DNA of 64,000 nt, from the NCBI RefSeq assembly GCF_010119935.1, contig NZ_CP048209.1:6670001-6734000 (forward strand). The letters run 5' to 3'. A model generated the notes under the pieces. The model ran no database searches, was not told the origin of the DNA, and saw only the letters and a program-made list of their open reading frames with translations. Of this stretch, positions 51,792 to 59,862 are shown in pieces; the first letter of the stretch is position 1, and the number at the start of each line of letters is the position of its first letter. The position numbers and the translations under genes were made by a program. Source of the stretch: Paenibacillus lycopersici (lineage in GTDB: Bacteria > Bacillota > Bacilli > Paenibacillales > Paenibacillaceae).

Positions 51792-52256
51792 TTAACGGGT
51801 CAAGTAGGTGCGCAAGCCGTCGACGGCAACCTGATGGTCCTCCTCGCCGGTCAGCCCCGATACCGTCACCGTGCCGGCTTTGCCCCGGCCGCGCACGATG
51901 ATCGGGAACGAGCCGCCCTCGCCCTGATATTCGTCGAGCGACAGGCCGGAGCCCTCTTTGAACGTCGTGCCCTGCGCCTTGTACATCTCGCCGACGTAGA
52001 GCGAGCTGTGGCCGTAACGGTTGACGACGTTCTTCTTCGTATTGACCCAATACATATTATCCTTCGAGGTACCCGTCATATAGTGCGTGAACAGCGGATA
52101 CTCGTCGTTCTCGATATGGACCGCGATCCCCTTGCCGAGCACGTCTCTCGCATGCTTGACGATGATGCAGCCCAGCTCGTAGGCGTCTTCGTTCGTAAAG
52201 GATTCAAATTGCAGCTCTTCTTCTTGCGCCAGCAGCGCTTGCAGGAAATCGCTCAT
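51792..52256 (-). CDS. UPF0303 / HbpS-GlcG-type heme-binding domain protein
   Basis: A 154-residue cytoplasmic protein matching the UPF0303 group (DUF336 superfamily): FESFTNEDAYELGCIIVKHARD, IENDEYPLFTHYMTGTSKDN, NRYGHSSLYVGEMYKAQGTTF, and FPIIVRGRGKAGTVTVSGL. Members bind haem or cobalamin-like cofactors or act in redox responses; the function here is unknown. AAGGAAGG lies before the ATG. Confidence 0.85.
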   Translation of the reverse strand: MSDFLQALLAQEEELQFESFTNEDAYELGCIIVKHARDVLGKGIAVHIENDEYPLFTHYMTGTSKDNMYWVNTKKNVVNRYGHSSLYVGEMYKAQGTTFKEGSGLSLDEYQGEGGSFPIIVRGRGKAGTVTVSGLTGEEDHQVAVDGLRTYLTR

Positions 52257-52330
52257 CGACGGTCATCCTTCCTTCTATGCGTACTCACCTCTATAGTACG
52301 ACAAAACGGCAGCCAATCAAAATCGCCGCG

Positions 52331-52936
52331 CTAGTCCACTTTCGCGCCATGGGCACGCAGGAACAGGACGGCTTGGGCGGCGTCCATCCGCACGCCTTTC
52401 ACATCGACGGACGGCCAGTTGACGCCCTCCATCAAGGCGCCGCGCAGGTCGGCGCCTTTCAGCTTCGCCTGCGACAGGTTGACGCGCGTCAAGTCGCTGC
52501 CCCGCAGATCCGCCTTCTCCAGGTTCGCGCCCGACAGGTCGGCCTCGCGCAGGCAAATGCCCCGCAGGTCCTGCTTCGGCAGCCTCGCATGCCGCAAGTT
52601 CGTGTACGACCAGTCGCCGCCCGCGGCGGTAAGACCGTCGAGCTGCGCTTTGGAGAAGTCCGAGCCCATCATCTTGCAGCCGTTGAAGACCGCGACGAAG
52701 AGATTCGCATCCGTGAAATTGCAGTTCAGGAAAGCCGACTCCGCATGCGTCGAAGCGTTCAGCAGCGCGCCCGAGAAATTGCAGTCGACGAAACGGCAGC
52801 CGCTCGTCGCGATTTCCTCCATCGAGGCGCCGGCAAACGTGCAGCGCTCGAACGCGCAGCGGACGAGCTCGCCGTCGCGCAGCTCGCGGCCGCTGAAATT
52901 AACGCCCTCGTAGCGTTGATCGATATATGAGTACAT
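52331..52936 (-). CDS. pentapeptide-repeat protein
   Basis: A 201-residue protein with repeated A(D/N)LXX units, for example VNFSGRELRDGELVR, CTFAGASM, DLRGICLREADLSGANLEKADLRGSDLTRVNLSQAKLKGADLRGALM. It would fold as a right-handed quadrilateral beta helix. Members mimic DNA, inhibit gyrase (Qnr, MfpA) or have other binding roles. The first part includes Cys-rich units. ATG at 52936 has GGAGG 8 nt upstream; a longer frame upstream has no ribosome binding site. Confidence 0.9.
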   Translation of the reverse strand: MYSYIDQRYEGVNFSGRELRDGELVRCAFERCTFAGASMEEIATSGCRFVDCNFSGALLNASTHAESAFLNCNFTDANLFVAVFNGCKMMGSDFSKAQLDGLTAAGGDWSYTNLRHARLPKQDLRGICLREADLSGANLEKADLRGSDLTRVNLSQAKLKGADLRGALMEGVNWPSVDVKGVRMDAAQAVLFLRAHGAKVD

Positions 52937-53094
52937 GATTTCATCCTCCCTGACCGCGTGCGCCTCGCACTCTCCACGCAGCGGCATCTCCGCTCATCTT
53001 AGCACGGATCGGCAGGATCCGCCTGCAGGCGGCTGCGACGATCGGGGCGCCGACGGCCGGGAGCCATTGAAACTCCCTTCGGCGGCGCTTCCCG

Positions 53095-54303
53095 CTAGCT
53101 GGCTGCCGCAGGCGGCCGGGCTTGGTCCGTGAATCCGGTCCAGATCTCGACCGAATGCTCCCGCTCCCGGTAATTCACCTCGTAGCCGAACGCCTCGGCG
53201 ATGAATCGCAGCGGAACGACGGTGGTGTACACCTCCAGCTTCGGCGGGCTTTCCAGCGCGACGGCTTTCCCGTTCACGTAGGCGGTGCCGGCACCGATCG
53301 TCATCCGTATGTCCAGTCCGGCTTGGCGGATCGTAATCGTCTGCGCCGCCTTGTCCCAGCCCACGTCCGCTCCGAACCGTTCCGACAGGAACCGGATCGG
53401 CACGAAGACGCGGCCGGACGGATCAAGGCGGACCGAATTGCCGCCGCTTAAGAGCGGCATGTCGTCAATCACCATATCGACCTGGAACGACCAGGTCTTG
53501 AACGTCCAGGTCCGTTCCACGGTTTCGCCGCCGGTCCGGAAGGAAACATGCGCCGTGTATACCGCGTCCTGACGCAGCAGACGCTGCGCCTTCAGTTCGT
53601 AGGCACCGTCCCCGTCCGTGGACGTCACCTGCAGCGGAATATCGATCGTCCGGCTGCCTGCCCGGCGCTGCAGCGTAGCGGTCATTCCCGAAACGTCGGA
53701 CCGGTTGGCATGGACGGTAATCGTCATTCCTTCGCCCGCCAGCGGCTGCTTAGGGTCCATGAAGCCATCCGTTTCGATCATCGCGCCTTCCATCCCGTCG
53801 TACGGGTAGAGCGCCACTTGCAGCGGTCCGCCCGCCGCCGTGTCGGGATTCGTAATGATGACGCGCCGCTCATGTACCAGCGACAGGTCCCGCATATGCT
53901 GGCCCAGATCGAACATGTCGTAAGGCCGCTCATCCATATATACCGTTTCTTGTATGTCCATGCCCGCTTCCTTGTAGCCCGCGGCGGCTGCGCGGCCGGA
54001 CGGCGTCGTCCCCGTGTAATCCTTCATCCCCGAGGCTTCGGCCGAACGGTTCGCCGATTTCAACGTGTAGTGCTCGTCCGCGTAACGCGCATGATCGATT
54101 GCCGCCTTGGTCAGGGCGGGATCGAGCGTCAGCTCCGCCAAGCCCATATGGCTGCGCATATCGTTAAGGAACGCCATGCCGCGCTTCTGCTCCGCGCCGC
54201 TTATTCCGTCGTACGTCCGCGCCGCCTCCGCTTGCCCGGCCGGCACGATCGGCAGAACCAGCAGCAGCGTGACCATCATCGCGAGTAAAGACCGTTTAGC
54301 CAC
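53095..54303 (-). CDS. secreted CAP-like protein with copper-amine-oxidase-N-type repeats
   Basis: A 402-residue secreted protein. The signal peptide (MAKRSLLAMMVTLLLVLPIVPAGQAEA) ends near residue 27. A CAP/SCP-like domain follows (AFLNDMRSHMGLAELTLDPALTKAAIDHARYADEHY). The C-terminus has two copies of a copper-amine-oxidase-like N-terminal domain (VRLDPSGRVFVPIRFLSERFGADVGW and VPLRFIAEAFGYEVNYREREHSVEI), common in Paenibacillus wall proteins. The start is GTG at 54303 with AAGGAG 9 nt upstream, chosen over a longer frame continuing into the DUF2306 gene. Function unknown. Confidence 0.85.
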   Translation of the reverse strand: MAKRSLLAMMVTLLLVLPIVPAGQAEAARTYDGISGAEQKRGMAFLNDMRSHMGLAELTLDPALTKAAIDHARYADEHYTLKSANRSAEASGMKDYTGTTPSGRAAAAGYKEAGMDIQETVYMDERPYDMFDLGQHMRDLSLVHERRVIITNPDTAAGGPLQVALYPYDGMEGAMIETDGFMDPKQPLAGEGMTITVHANRSDVSGMTATLQRRAGSRTIDIPLQVTSTDGDGAYELKAQRLLRQDAVYTAHVSFRTGGETVERTWTFKTWSFQVDMVIDDMPLLSGGNSVRLDPSGRVFVPIRFLSERFGADVGWDKAAQTITIRQAGLDIRMTIGAGTAYVNGKAVALESPPKLEVYTTVVPLRFIAEAFGYEVNYREREHSVEIWTGFTDQARPPAAAS

Positions 54304-54455
54304 TTCTATTCGCTCCTTCAGCGGCGGGGAGAGGCCTATGTCAGGCAAGCCGACCCAGCGCCTATAATATGGATTGACGGCTACGCCCGACAAAAGGTTG
54401 CGGACGTATGTCCGGAGCCGGAAGCATTCGACGCGTCCGTGGCTGCCGCAACCCT

Positions 54456-55091
54456 TCACGTTCGCTTCGGCTTGAGTACCGCCCACTCGACGATCATCAT
54501 GTTTACGATCAGCCCCGCCCAGATGTTCACGTTCAGCACGTCCTCCACCATGCCCTCCCTGCCGGCCGGGAGCGAGAATCCATGCTGCGCTGCGTACGTC
54601 AGCAGCAGTACCGGGACGAGCAGGCGCCCGCTGACGGCGACCAGCGTAATGCCGAAGCTGCGGATCATCCATGCGCGATGGGCGGCATAGTCCCGTCGTA
54701 TGGCCGCGCGGTAGCCTTTCCAGGTCGTGAACAGCCAGATGAGCGCCAGCGCAGCGAAGCCCGTCGCCTTCGCGAAGTTGTCCATATAGCCGACGAGCGG
54801 CAGCGCCAGCAGGGCGCTCACGATAACGCTGACGACGTAAATCCTGCCGCATAAGCGGTGCATCCGCGGCCGTTCTTCCCGTATCCGCGGGATAAACTGA
54901 ACGAATCCCGCTAGCAGCGCCGCCAGCGCGAATAGTATATGCGCCAGCAGCAGCGGAAACTGCATGCTGCCTTGCGCGACGTTCACGCGGCTGTTGGCCG
55001 CATCGAACGTCAAATACGGCGCCGCGAAGGGCGCGATAACGCCAAGCGAGACGATGACGAGCAGCCACCAGCTTTTCTTCATTCCAGCCAT
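54456..55091 (-). CDS. DUF2306-like integral membrane protein
   Basis: A 211-residue membrane protein with about six helices (WWLLVIVSLGVIAPFAAPYL, LLLAHILFALAALLAGFVQF, and others). MHRLCGRIYVVSVIVSALLALPL and YRAAIRRDYAAHRAWMIRSFGITLVAVSGRLL fit the DUF2306 family, with conserved His/Arg in HRLCGR and HRAWMIRS. GGAGG lies 10 nt before the ATG. It lies 152 bp upstream of the CAP-like gene. Function unknown. Confidence 0.82.
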   Translation of the reverse strand: MAGMKKSWWLLVIVSLGVIAPFAAPYLTFDAANSRVNVAQGSMQFPLLLAHILFALAALLAGFVQFIPRIREERPRMHRLCGRIYVVSVIVSALLALPLVGYMDNFAKATGFAALALIWLFTTWKGYRAAIRRDYAAHRAWMIRSFGITLVAVSGRLLVPVLLLTYAAQHGFSLPAGREGMVEDVLNVNIWAGLIVNMMIVEWAVLKPKRT

Positions 55092-55153
55092 TCAGGCATC
55101 TCCTCCCATGGAGTATCGTAGCATAGGACCAGACCGGTCTGCAGATAAACAAA

Positions 55154-55228
55154 AGGCTCCTTCCCGCTTATCGCGGGAAGAAGCCTACGAAAACTCACGC
55201 CGTTCGGATGGCCCGGACGGCGTGAGTT
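55154..55228 (-). terminator. tandem hairpin terminator of the MerR-MFS operon
   Basis: Two hairpins lie in series. The first seen by the minus-strand transcript is AACTCACGCCGT/ACGGCGTGAGTT (55192-55203, 55217-55228), a perfect 12-bp stem. The second is AGGCTTCTTCCCGC with GCGGGAAGGAGCCT, one G-U pair in the minus-strand RNA, followed by TTTTGTTTATC. The second is the terminator for the MFS gene. Confidence 0.8.
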
Positions 55229-55292
55229 CATGTCATAGCAAGTATTAAGCCCTGTCGTTTACGCCGTGCTTTTCGTTTCGCGCACGGGATGA

Positions 55293-56558
55293 TTAATGCG
55301 CGCTTTCGGCATCGTCGACATGCTTCAGATGCTTCGTATTGACCAGCAGGTACAAAGCCGCGATGACGACGAACGCGCCGCCGACGATGAACGGCATATG
55401 CGGGTTGAACCATTCGGCCAGCTTGCCGGCCAGGTACGGCGCGATCGCGCCGCCGATGAAGCGCAGGAAGCTGTAGGCCGCCGAAGCGGTCGGGCGCTCC
55501 ACCGGCGCGGCGTTCATGACCGCCGTCGTGATGAGCGTGTTATTGTTGCCGAGGAAGGCGCCGGCCAAGACAACCATGACGATGATGACCGCTTTGTCCG
55601 TCGTCCAGACGGCCATGACGAACAGCGTCGCCGCGAACAGCAGCAATTGCACGACCATGGACGGCAGCGTGCCGAACCGCTTCTGCAGCTTCGGCGCCAT
55701 GAAGACGGAGGTGAAGGCGAGCATCAGGCCCCAGCCCAGGAAGACGTAACCGAGCTGGTGCTCGTCGAGACCGAGATGGCCCAGGACAAGCGCCGCGTAT
55801 ACGAGCAAGGTGAAGAAGCCAAAATTATAAAGCGCCGCCGCGATGCCGAACGTGCGCAGCGCGCGGAACTTCAGCGCGCGAAACGGATCGGCGAGCGACC
55901 CTTTCTTCTTGACCGCCGAGGGTTGGCCGGCCGGCGCCAGCTTGGCGCGTTTCGGCATCAGGATCGTAAGCAGCAGGAATGCAAGGACCATAAGGCCCGC
56001 TACGCCGAAGAACGGTCCCCGCCAGGAGATGGAGCCCAGCTCGCCGCCGAGCAGCGGACCGACGGATATGCCGAGGCCGACGGCCACTTCGAACAGAATG
56101 ATCGACTTGGCGACGCCCGTCTTGGACATCGACACGATCGCGGCGAGCGCCGTGGCGACGAACATGGCGTTGCCGAGCCCCCAGCCGCCGCGGAGCCAGA
56201 CAAGCCCCCAGATGCTGTTGGACATGCCGCCCAGCGCGGCGAAGACGGCGATGAAGACAATCCCCGTAAGGAGCGTCCATTTCATGCCGATGCGGGACGA
56301 AACGACGCCCGTGATGAGCATGGCGATGGCCATGACCGCATTATAGCTCGTGAACAGCAGCGTCACGTCGCTGCTTGACGCGTGAAGCTTCGTGGCAATC
56401 GCCGGCAGGATCGGATCGACGAGGCCGAGCCCCATGAACGCGATGATGCTGGCGAATACGACCGCCCATACGCCGATGGGCTGGCTGAACATGCTTACCT
56501 TGTTCGCTTGCTGCGACCCGGCGGCCGCGCTTTGAGGTTTGCTAGCTGATGATTGCAT
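55293..56558 (-). CDS. MFS drug-efflux transporter (DHA1 type)
   Basis: A 421-residue major facilitator with twelve helices. MGLGLVDPILPAIATKL and GGWGLGNAMFVATALAAIVSM are typical of the DHA1 drug:H+ antiporters (Bmr/YitG-like), with conserved Arg in helix 4 region (WLRGGWGLGN). AAAAGGAG lies before the ATG. It is cotranscribed with the MerR gene 5 bp upstream, so expression is likely induced by an aromatic or cationic drug sensed by that MerR protein. Confidence 0.92.
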   Translation of the reverse strand: MQSSASKPQSAAAGSQQANKVSMFSQPIGVWAVVFASIIAFMGLGLVDPILPAIATKLHASSSDVTLLFTSYNAVMAIAMLITGVVSSRIGMKWTLLTGIVFIAVFAALGGMSNSIWGLVWLRGGWGLGNAMFVATALAAIVSMSKTGVAKSIILFEVAVGLGISVGPLLGGELGSISWRGPFFGVAGLMVLAFLLLTILMPKRAKLAPAGQPSAVKKKGSLADPFRALKFRALRTFGIAAALYNFGFFTLLVYAALVLGHLGLDEHQLGYVFLGWGLMLAFTSVFMAPKLQKRFGTLPSMVVQLLLFAATLFVMAVWTTDKAVIIVMVVLAGAFLGNNNTLITTAVMNAAPVERPTASAAYSFLRFIGGAIAPYLAGKLAEWFNPHMPFIVGGAFVVIAALYLLVNTKHLKHVDDAESAH

Positions 56559-56563
56559 GAAAA

Positions 56564-57001
56564 TTAGGACTCCTTTTCTTGCGTTAGACGGGCGATGCCC
56601 TCCGTAACGCGTTTCTGAATGCGTTCCATTTCCGCGCGGAATTCGAGCATCTTGGCCAGCTTCTGCTCCACCATCTCGAGCTGCTTCCCGACCGTGGCCT
56701 CGATATCGCGAAGCTGCGCCAGCTTCGCTTCCGCCTCTTCGGTCTTCCAGTACTTCTCCTTCTGTTCGTCCAGGCTCTCGCGAACCGAGACGAATTCCAA
56801 AATCTCCTGCAGCGAGAAACCAAGCACGTCGCGCGCGTTGATGATCTGCCGCAACCGCTCGATATGGCCGCGGGTATAAATCCGAATGCCGCCTTCACTG
56901 CGTTCCGGCGGCGGAATGAGTCCGATCTCCTCGTAATAACGGATGGATCGTTTCGTCAGACCGCACGCTTTGGCTACGTCGTCAATCTTCAAATTATCCA
57001 C
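56564..57001 (-). CDS. MerR-family transcriptional regulator
   Basis: A 145-residue MerR protein: HTH LKIDDVAKACGLTKRSIRYYEEIGLIPPPERSEGGIRIY, then a long dimerisation coiled coil (SLQEILEFVSVRESLDEQKEKYWKTEEAEAKLAQLRD) with no cysteine metal motif, so it is of the drug-sensing rather than metal-sensing class. GTG at 57001 follows AGGGGG. The promoter carries a palindrome. It is the first gene of the merR-MFS operon. Confidence 0.92.
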   Translation of the reverse strand: MDNLKIDDVAKACGLTKRSIRYYEEIGLIPPPERSEGGIRIYTRGHIERLRQIINARDVLGFSLQEILEFVSVRESLDEQKEKYWKTEEAEAKLAQLRDIEATVGKQLEMVEQKLAKMLEFRAEMERIQKRVTEGIARLTQEKES

Positions 57002-57043
57002 GGTAGGCCCCCTGTTCTCGTGTACCGGCGTTTCGGTAATTCA

Positions 57044-57072
57044 AGCATAAATTTTTTTGACGTTAACGTCAA
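57044..57072 (-). promoter_or_regulatory. MerR-MFS promoter with palindromic operator
   Basis: On the minus strand TTGACG (57072-57067) and TATGCT (57049-57044) are spaced 17 bp apart. The perfect 14-bp palindrome TGACGTTAACGTCA (57058-57071) overlaps the -35 and spacer, and a related ACGTTAAC follows. This is the likely MerR site. The 17-bp spacer is shorter than the usual 19-20 bp of MerR promoters. Confidence 0.65.
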
Positions 57073-57357
57073 CGTTAACTTTTGGCCGGGATTATGATGC
57101 GTTGCGATTGCCGTTATTTTACCCTGCCGCTGCGGAATCATTCCTTCATTCCTTCTTGTCCCCGTCTCCCCTGGGGCTGTCCCATATGTCATCGTTAGAT
57201 GACTGTGGGAAGCCCCTTCTTAAGAATCGGTTTCTTCACCCGATCCGCAGGCTGTTGAAAAGATGGTTGGGTAGAGGCGGCCCACGGCTGACAACGTTAC
57301 CGCTAAGGCAACCTGCATCGTCAGACGCGTACCTCCTCCACGTACAGACATAGGCAG
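57073..57357. other. intergenic, no gene seen
   Basis: Between the MerR promoter and the dyad repeat element there is no protein-like frame with a ribosome binding site. The region includes an imperfect hairpin around 57165-57215 (CTGGGGCTGTCCCA). Confidence 0.4.
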
Positions 57358-57540
57358 GCGGACAGACGATCCGCTATTTGATCAAAATCGGCGTGTTCGA
57401 GGAAGCGATCGGACATCAGATGCGTTATGGGCCCCGGCATGCAGCAACAAACCGGTTTTCGGCAGAAATAGCGCATCTCCTGTCCGGCAGCGTGCAATAA
57501 ATCGATACATGCGAACAAATAAAGGATCTCTTGTCCGATT
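57358..57540. repeat. 51-bp-phased dyad repeat element, copy 2
   Basis: Direct motifs start at 57359 (CGGACAGACGATCCGCTATT) and 57410 (CGGACATCAGATGCGTTAT). Inverted motifs end at 57486 and 57537; their complements read CGGACAGGAGATGCGCTAT and CGGACAAGAGATCCTTTAT. The two direct copies and the two inverted copies are each exactly 51 bp apart. Outer copies share GATCC...TATTTG and inner copies share GATGCG-Y-TAT, so partners across the dyad covary. Total about 180 bp, the same architecture as the element at 21422-21605. Confidence 0.85.
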
Positions 57541-57692
57541 TCCGGAGGATGCATGAGCCGGAGCGTGATTTGGGGCAACTGAAGGGCAACCGAGGATGCC
57601 GAAGGTTCCTGCTTCGAAGCTGACCGCAAGTAAGCTTGTAGGTCGGGCGGCTTTCGACTGCTCACGATCCGCTCCAGATGGCAGCGGTCGAT

Positions 57693-57744
57693 GCAAAAAG
57701 ACCCATGATGATGCAGCGCCAGGTCTGCCCTCTTGGGTCTTTGC
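57693..57744 (-). terminator. rho-independent terminator of the ABC transporter gene
   Basis: On the minus strand AAAGACCCA and TGGGTCTTT pair around a 28-nt loop and the right arm is followed by TT. It lies about 75 nt after the stop codon at 57817. Confidence 0.7.
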
Positions 57745-57816
57745 GATTCAACTGTTTCATGTTGTCCTTTAACGTACTTTGGGGTCAGCCCTATCTTCTC
57801 GTGGATAACGCGTCAA

Positions 57817-59847
57817 TCAAACGTCCGTATGACCGCTTTCCCGTTCCGAAATCCCCGGATGCGGCTCGTTCTCGATATGGAACTGGGTTTCGTACAACTC
57901 CTTGTACAGCGGATCGCTTTCGACCAGCTCCGCATGGGTACCGACGGCGGCGATGCGGCCCTTCTGCATGACGACGATCTTGTCGGCCTTCAGAATCGTG
58001 GACAGCCGGTGCGCGATGACGAGCGCCGTCCGGCCTTCAAGCAGGACGGCAAGCGCATCCTGGATCTTGCGTTCGATCACGGTATCGAGCGCGCTCGTCG
58101 CTTCGTCGAGCAGGACGATCTTCGGTCCCTGCAGCAGAACGCGCGCGATGGCGAGGCGCTGCCGTTCGCCGCCGGACAGCCGGTACCCGCGCTCGCCGAC
58201 GACCGTATCGTACCCGTCCGGCAGCGCGGCGATCGTATCGTGAATCTGCGCCGCCCGGCAGGCCGCTTCCATCTCGGCATCCGTCGCCGTCTCCTTGGCC
58301 AGGCGCAAATTGTTCGCGACCGTGTCATGGAAGAAGAACGGATCCTGCGGAACGAGCCCCATCTGGGCCCGCAGCGCATGCAGCGTCAGGCTCTGCGTAT
58401 CCATGCCGTCCAGATAGACCCGGCCGGCCGCCGGGTCGGAGAAGCGCGGGATCAGATTAAGCAGCGTCGTCTTGCCCGCGCCGCTCGGTCCGACGAGCGC
58501 CACCGTCTGTCCGGGCTCGATGGCAAGGTCGATATCCTGCAGCGCCCAGCGGGTCTCGGCCCGGACGGACGGTTCATGAGGTCCGGCAGCTGCATGGGCG
58601 GCAGCAGTCGCAATCATGCCGCCGGTTGCCTTGGCGGCTGCGCTGCCAGGCGAACCTCCGGCCGCGCCGGCGCTTCGCTGCGCTTCCCGGCTGTCGGGCA
58701 GATAAGCGAACGACACATGCTCGAGCCGGAGCCGTCCCTCTACGCTGTTGTCCGGAATCGTCTGCGTGCCGTCCTGCACCTCCGGCACCTCGTCCATAAT
58801 GGCGTAGATGCGCCGGAACAGCGCTACGGAAGACAGGATGCTGACGTGGAGCTGCGCCAGCTGGCTGAGCGGCCCGTACAGGCGGGAGAGCAGCGCGGTG
58901 AACGCCACGATGACGCCAAGGCCGATCTCGCCCCGCAGCACCAGCCAGCCGCCGTACATCCAGAGCAGCGCCGGACCGATCGACGAGAACATATTGAGCC
59001 ACATGAACAGCCAGCGGCCGATTAGCGCCTGGCGCACCTGCAGATCGCGCAGCGTGCGGTTCGATTCGGCGAACTCCTTCTCTTCGGCGCCCTGCCGGTT
59101 GAAGATGCGAATGAGCAGCGCCCCGCTGACGCCCAGCGACTCGCTGAGCTGCACGGTCATTTTGGACAGATAATTCTGGATTTGGCCCTGCAGCTTCTGC
59201 CGCGACTTGCCGACGCGCTGCGTCGGAATGACGAAGCCCGGCACGACGATCACGGCCAGGATGGCGAGCCGCCAGTTCATGCTGAACATGAGGAACAGCG
59301 TGGCCACGATATTCAGCAGGTTGCTGACGAAGCCCACGAGCGTCGTCGTCACGACGCTCTGGATGGCGGTGACGTCGTTCGTTACCCGCGAGACGAGATC
59401 GCCCGCCTGCCGGGAAGCGAAGAAGCCGACCGTCTGGCGCTGCAGATGGCGAAACAGCGCGATCCGGTAGTCCGCCATGACGTTCTGGGCGATCAAGTTG
59501 CTGAGCCATGTCTGCAATACCCCGAGCAGGCCCGTCCCGATGGAAATAAGAATAAGAGCCAGCGTATATTTCACGATAATGGACATGCGATGCTGCTGGA
59601 TGCCGTCGTCGATAATCCGCTGCGTCAGCCACGCCGGCAGTACGCCGCCGAGCGATGACGCCAGAATGACGACGGTCACGATAATGGTATACGGCCAATA
59701 GGGAATGAATGCGCGAAGAGCGCGCCGGAAGACCGCCCAGTCGAAATGCTCGTTCTGGGCAAGCTCCCGCATGCGCCATCGGTTGCCGCCGCCTCCGGGC
59801 CCGCCGCCGCTTCCCGCGCCCAAGCCTAATCCGCGAAATTCCTGCAT
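57817..59847 (-). CDS. ABC transporter, exporter type (fused membrane and ATPase domains)
   Basis: A 676-residue half-transporter. The N-terminus is Gly-rich (about 9-21). The membrane domain (about 38-340) has six helices. The nucleotide-binding domain has Walker A GPSGAGKTT (453-461), signature LSGGERQRL, Walker B IVLLDEATSALD, and the H-loop in VIAHRLSTI. An unusual Ala/Gly/Pro/Ser-rich insertion of about 45 residues lies at 387-431, between the first strands of the ATPase domain. GGAG lies before the ATG. It starts 15 bp after the DeoR gene and is likely induced with it. Substrate unknown (drug or lipid type). Confidence 0.92.
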   Translation of the reverse strand: MQEFRGLGLGAGSGGGPGGGGNRWRMRELAQNEHFDWAVFRRALRAFIPYWPYTIIVTVVILASSLGGVLPAWLTQRIIDDGIQQHRMSIIVKYTLALILISIGTGLLGVLQTWLSNLIAQNVMADYRIALFRHLQRQTVGFFASRQAGDLVSRVTNDVTAIQSVVTTTLVGFVSNLLNIVATLFLMFSMNWRLAILAVIVVPGFVIPTQRVGKSRQKLQGQIQNYLSKMTVQLSESLGVSGALLIRIFNRQGAEEKEFAESNRTLRDLQVRQALIGRWLFMWLNMFSSIGPALLWMYGGWLVLRGEIGLGVIVAFTALLSRLYGPLSQLAQLHVSILSSVALFRRIYAIMDEVPEVQDGTQTIPDNSVEGRLRLEHVSFAYLPDSREAQRSAGAAGGSPGSAAAKATGGMIATAAAHAAAGPHEPSVRAETRWALQDIDLAIEPGQTVALVGPSGAGKTTLLNLIPRFSDPAAGRVYLDGMDTQSLTLHALRAQMGLVPQDPFFFHDTVANNLRLAKETATDAEMEAACRAAQIHDTIAALPDGYDTVVGERGYRLSGGERQRLAIARVLLQGPKIVLLDEATSALDTVIERKIQDALAVLLEGRTALVIAHRLSTILKADKIVVMQKGRIAAVGTHAELVESDPLYKELYETQFHIENEPHPGISERESGHTDV

Positions 59848-59862
59848 GTCGATCGCTCCGTT

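Noticed and set aside
53095-55152. A single 685-residue protein covering the CAP-like gene and DUF2306 region
   Set aside because: A signal peptide and ribosome binding site with GTG at 54303 define the CAP-like gene, and a membrane protein with its own ribosome binding site occupies 54456-55091 in another frame.
57321-57665. Small protein MSSRKPPDLQAYLRS... on the minus strand
   Set aside because: It is a reading of the dyad repeat element and has no ribosome binding site or domain.
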